Below, in pieces: positions 62,776 through 64,000 of a stretch of 64,000 nt of DNA. Under the pieces are notes generated by a model. The model saw nothing but the letters and a program-made list of their open reading frames with translations, was not told where the DNA came from and did not search any database. How positions within the stretch are numbered: the stretch's first letter is position 1; every line of letters starts with the position of its first letter. Where the stretch lies: assembly GCF_007896845.1 (NCBI RefSeq), contig NZ_VOHS01000026.1, forward strand, positions 32,764 through 96,763, read 5' to 3'. Source of the stretch: Chitinophaga pinensis (GTDB taxonomy: Bacteria; Bacteroidota; Bacteroidia; Chitinophagales; Chitinophagaceae). The position numbers and the translations under genes were made by a program.

Positions 62776-63003
62776 TTAACAGCTCTCATCTTCCAGCACG
62801 GCTGCATCAAAGCCTGCTTTTTGCAACAGGCGGATCAGGCACAATTCGTCTACTTTTCCGGAAGCACATTCCACCCGTAATATCCGGTCACAATCTTCGA
62901 GGTCAAAGTTGGCCGTATAACTACTATAAGTGTTGTGTATCTGTTCTAAAAGCAGGAGGGCGTTTGTCCGACTGTTCACGGTGGTTTTGAATACTTCTAC
63001 CAT
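62776..63003 (-). CDS. Small ferredoxin-fold-like protein
   Basis: About 75 aa from MVEVFKTTVNSRTNALLLLEQ. It has a beta-alpha-beta pattern with NFDLEDCDRILRVECASGKV in the middle and GFDAAVLEDESC at the end. The fold is reminiscent of HMA-like metal-binding domains but without CxxC in the metal loop. Related small proteins occur in many Bacteroidota; function unknown. Convergent with the operon above. Confidence 0.65.
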   Translation of the reverse strand: MVEVFKTTVNSRTNALLLLEQIHNTYSSYTANFDLEDCDRILRVECASGKVDELCLIRLLQKAGFDAAVLEDESC

Positions 63004-63168
63004 ATGCACAAATATTTCAGGTTGCAGGTTTTAATCAGGCGCTGCCGATGGCAGTAGTTCCCTATGAGGATCCTTGTAATAGCAAAAGTATGCGAAACCT
63101 TATGGTTGCATAGGTCGTGAACGCGACATTAAAGGGGGGGAAATGGGACATTTTGATGTCCTAAATGC

Positions 63169-63747
63169 TTATGGTCTGATAAAACCCATTCCAAATGCGG
63201 TGCCTACACCCAACAAGGCGCCGGCGCTTACATCTGTCGGGTAATGAACGCCGAGGTACATTCTGGAATATCCCACAGCGCTCGACCAAAGAAAGGCGGG
63301 CGCTACGACATACCATTTGGGGTAAGCTCTTACGAGTGCTGTTGCCGAACTGAATGCAGAAGAGGTGTGTCCCGAAGGGAAAGAGGTGGAAGTCGGTTGA
63401 TAGACGGCCGTCAGGTGAGTATTGGAAATAAAGGGGCGGGGCCGTTTAACGAGCTTTTTGATAAGTGTATTCAGCAGGAAGGTGGTTGCTGTACTACTGG
63501 CAACATACAGGGCATTCTGCCGCATATCGGGATTATGATCAATAATACCAGCCACGAGCAGACCCGCGGGTATCGCTACATTCACATAGTCATTTGTGTT
63601 GGAAATGAGTAGCCATGCTTTTGTTTGTCCGGAGTTCTTCTGGCAGCAAGGTATTCAAGTGTGTGATCGTCAAGGTCTGTAATCTTGATTGGGCGATGAT
63701 GGGGGAAAAGCCGTTGTCAGCAGTAGTACCGTAATGTATTGTTTCAT
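63169..63747 (-). pseudogene. PAP2-type phosphatase with signal peptide (several apparent frameshifts near its start)
   Basis: About 190 aa. The C-terminal 138 residues (63169-63585) are intact and carry the PAP2 motifs KKLVKRPRP, STSFPSGHTSSAFSSA and SRMYLGVHYPTDV, with the catalytic His residues. Upstream the ATG at 63747 starts MKQYITVLLLTTAFPP. The frame then shifts three times (at the C run 63701-63705, near 63672 and near 63620). When each is corrected it reads through LDDHTLEYLAARRTPDKTKAWLLISN-type sequence to the intact part. PAP2 enzymes dephosphorylate lipid phosphates. Confidence 0.75.
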
Positions 63748-63880
63748 GTCCTGTCTTTATAAATACCTGTTTTCTTCCTGTTGAGGGATGAATTTACTAA
63801 TAAATGCGGGTAAATACACATAACAGGCAGAGGGAAAATGGTTAATTTTGAATAGACCAGACTTCAACCGATAGAGATGA

Positions 63881-64000
63881 TCCTGCAATTTATCAGAAGG
63901 AATAGAGAACGTTTTATATGGCATTTCGCTGGCAGTATTACTGTTTTTGCTGAAGTGGCTGGAGTTTCGTTTTGTCATTGTGGATCATGCACTGGAGATC
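63881..64000 (+). CDS. 5' part of a membrane-anchored LuxR-type regulator, cut by the window edge
   Basis: A plus-strand frame open to the right edge reads LYGISLAVLLFLLKWLEFRF followed by VIVDHALEI, which looks like the N-terminal TM helix of a Bacteroidota-type LuxR regulator. The start is unclear: the nearest ATG, at 63877, is in another frame and would need an indel to join. Only about 40 codons are visible. Confidence 0.4.

Noticed and set aside
63757..63978. 73-codon minus-strand ORF at the right edge
   Set aside because: The plus strand here reads LLFLLKWLEFRFVIVDHALEI, a recognisable LuxR-type membrane start, so the minus frame is a shadow.
1..64000. tRNA, rRNA, CRISPR, IS or prophage features
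   Set aside because: Looked for typical signatures (conserved tRNA arms, repeats with spacers, transposase motifs) by eye and found none. Small RNAs could be missed.

Overview
The window looks like chromosome of a Bacteroidota member, most probably Chitinophagaceae and close to Chitinophaga. This is inferred from gene content: a type IX secretion C-terminal domain, DUF4397 and Ser-Cys-Ser-Lys lipoproteins, LytS/LytTR pairs, SUFU-domain protein, YfhO, qNOR and an extended cbb3 subunit. It also fits promoters of the form TTTG-N19-21-TAnnTTTG and weak Shine-Dalgarno sites. No rRNA, tRNA, CRISPR array, insertion sequence or prophage was seen. Gene density is high and operons are short.

Layout. 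1-2.7 kb: edge of a broken ORF, then an ABC1/UbiB-type kinase paired with a TetR-like regulator. 2.8-10.8 kb: one minus-strand operon resembling the MoxR-vWA-beta-propeller (bpX/VMAP) ternary systems proposed as NTP-dependent conflict systems. It has a MoxR AAA+ ATPase, a degenerate vWA-propeller protein, two accessory proteins and a bpX-like/TPR/propeller protein read in four pieces. 10.9-17.4 kb: DUF1080 protein, LytS/LytTR two-component pair, two lipoproteins, and an RsbQ-like hydrolase coupled to a GAF-like sensor. 17.5-25.4 kb: large secreted esterase, diacylglycerol-kinase-like and APP1 phosphatase genes back to back, an isochorismatase-fold protein, and an MFS exporter with its TetR repressor and two matching operators. 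25.5-39.8 kb: mostly housekeeping or envelope genes (RhlE helicase, SUFU protein, porin, Dus, DEDDh exonuclease, purple-acid-phosphatase-like enzyme, MauG-type peroxidase, YfhO). 39.9-46.6 kb: acetyltransferase, a broken CHU_C protein, a GNAT-M3 peptidase fusion and a Na+/H+ antiporter. 46.9-53.7 kb: EF-hand protein, a PP2C / polynucleotide-kinase-like / Thg1-like operon, two AraC regulators and small enzymes. 53.8-62.7 kb: nitric-oxide and low-oxygen respiration cluster (qNOR, RIC/YtfE, Rrf2 regulator, cbb3 oxidase, truncated haemoglobin). Four similar operator-like dyads lie in its control regions. 62.8-64 kb: small ferredoxin-fold-like protein, PAP2 phosphatase and the edge of a LuxR-type gene.

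An important caveat concerns sequence quality. Roughly a dozen genes are interrupted where restoring one base, often in a homopolymer, recovers an uninterrupted protein with no other damage. Nearly all look like single-base deletions. This points to consensus errors rather than biological decay, so the frameshifts noted below should be checked against raw reads before any gene is called dead.
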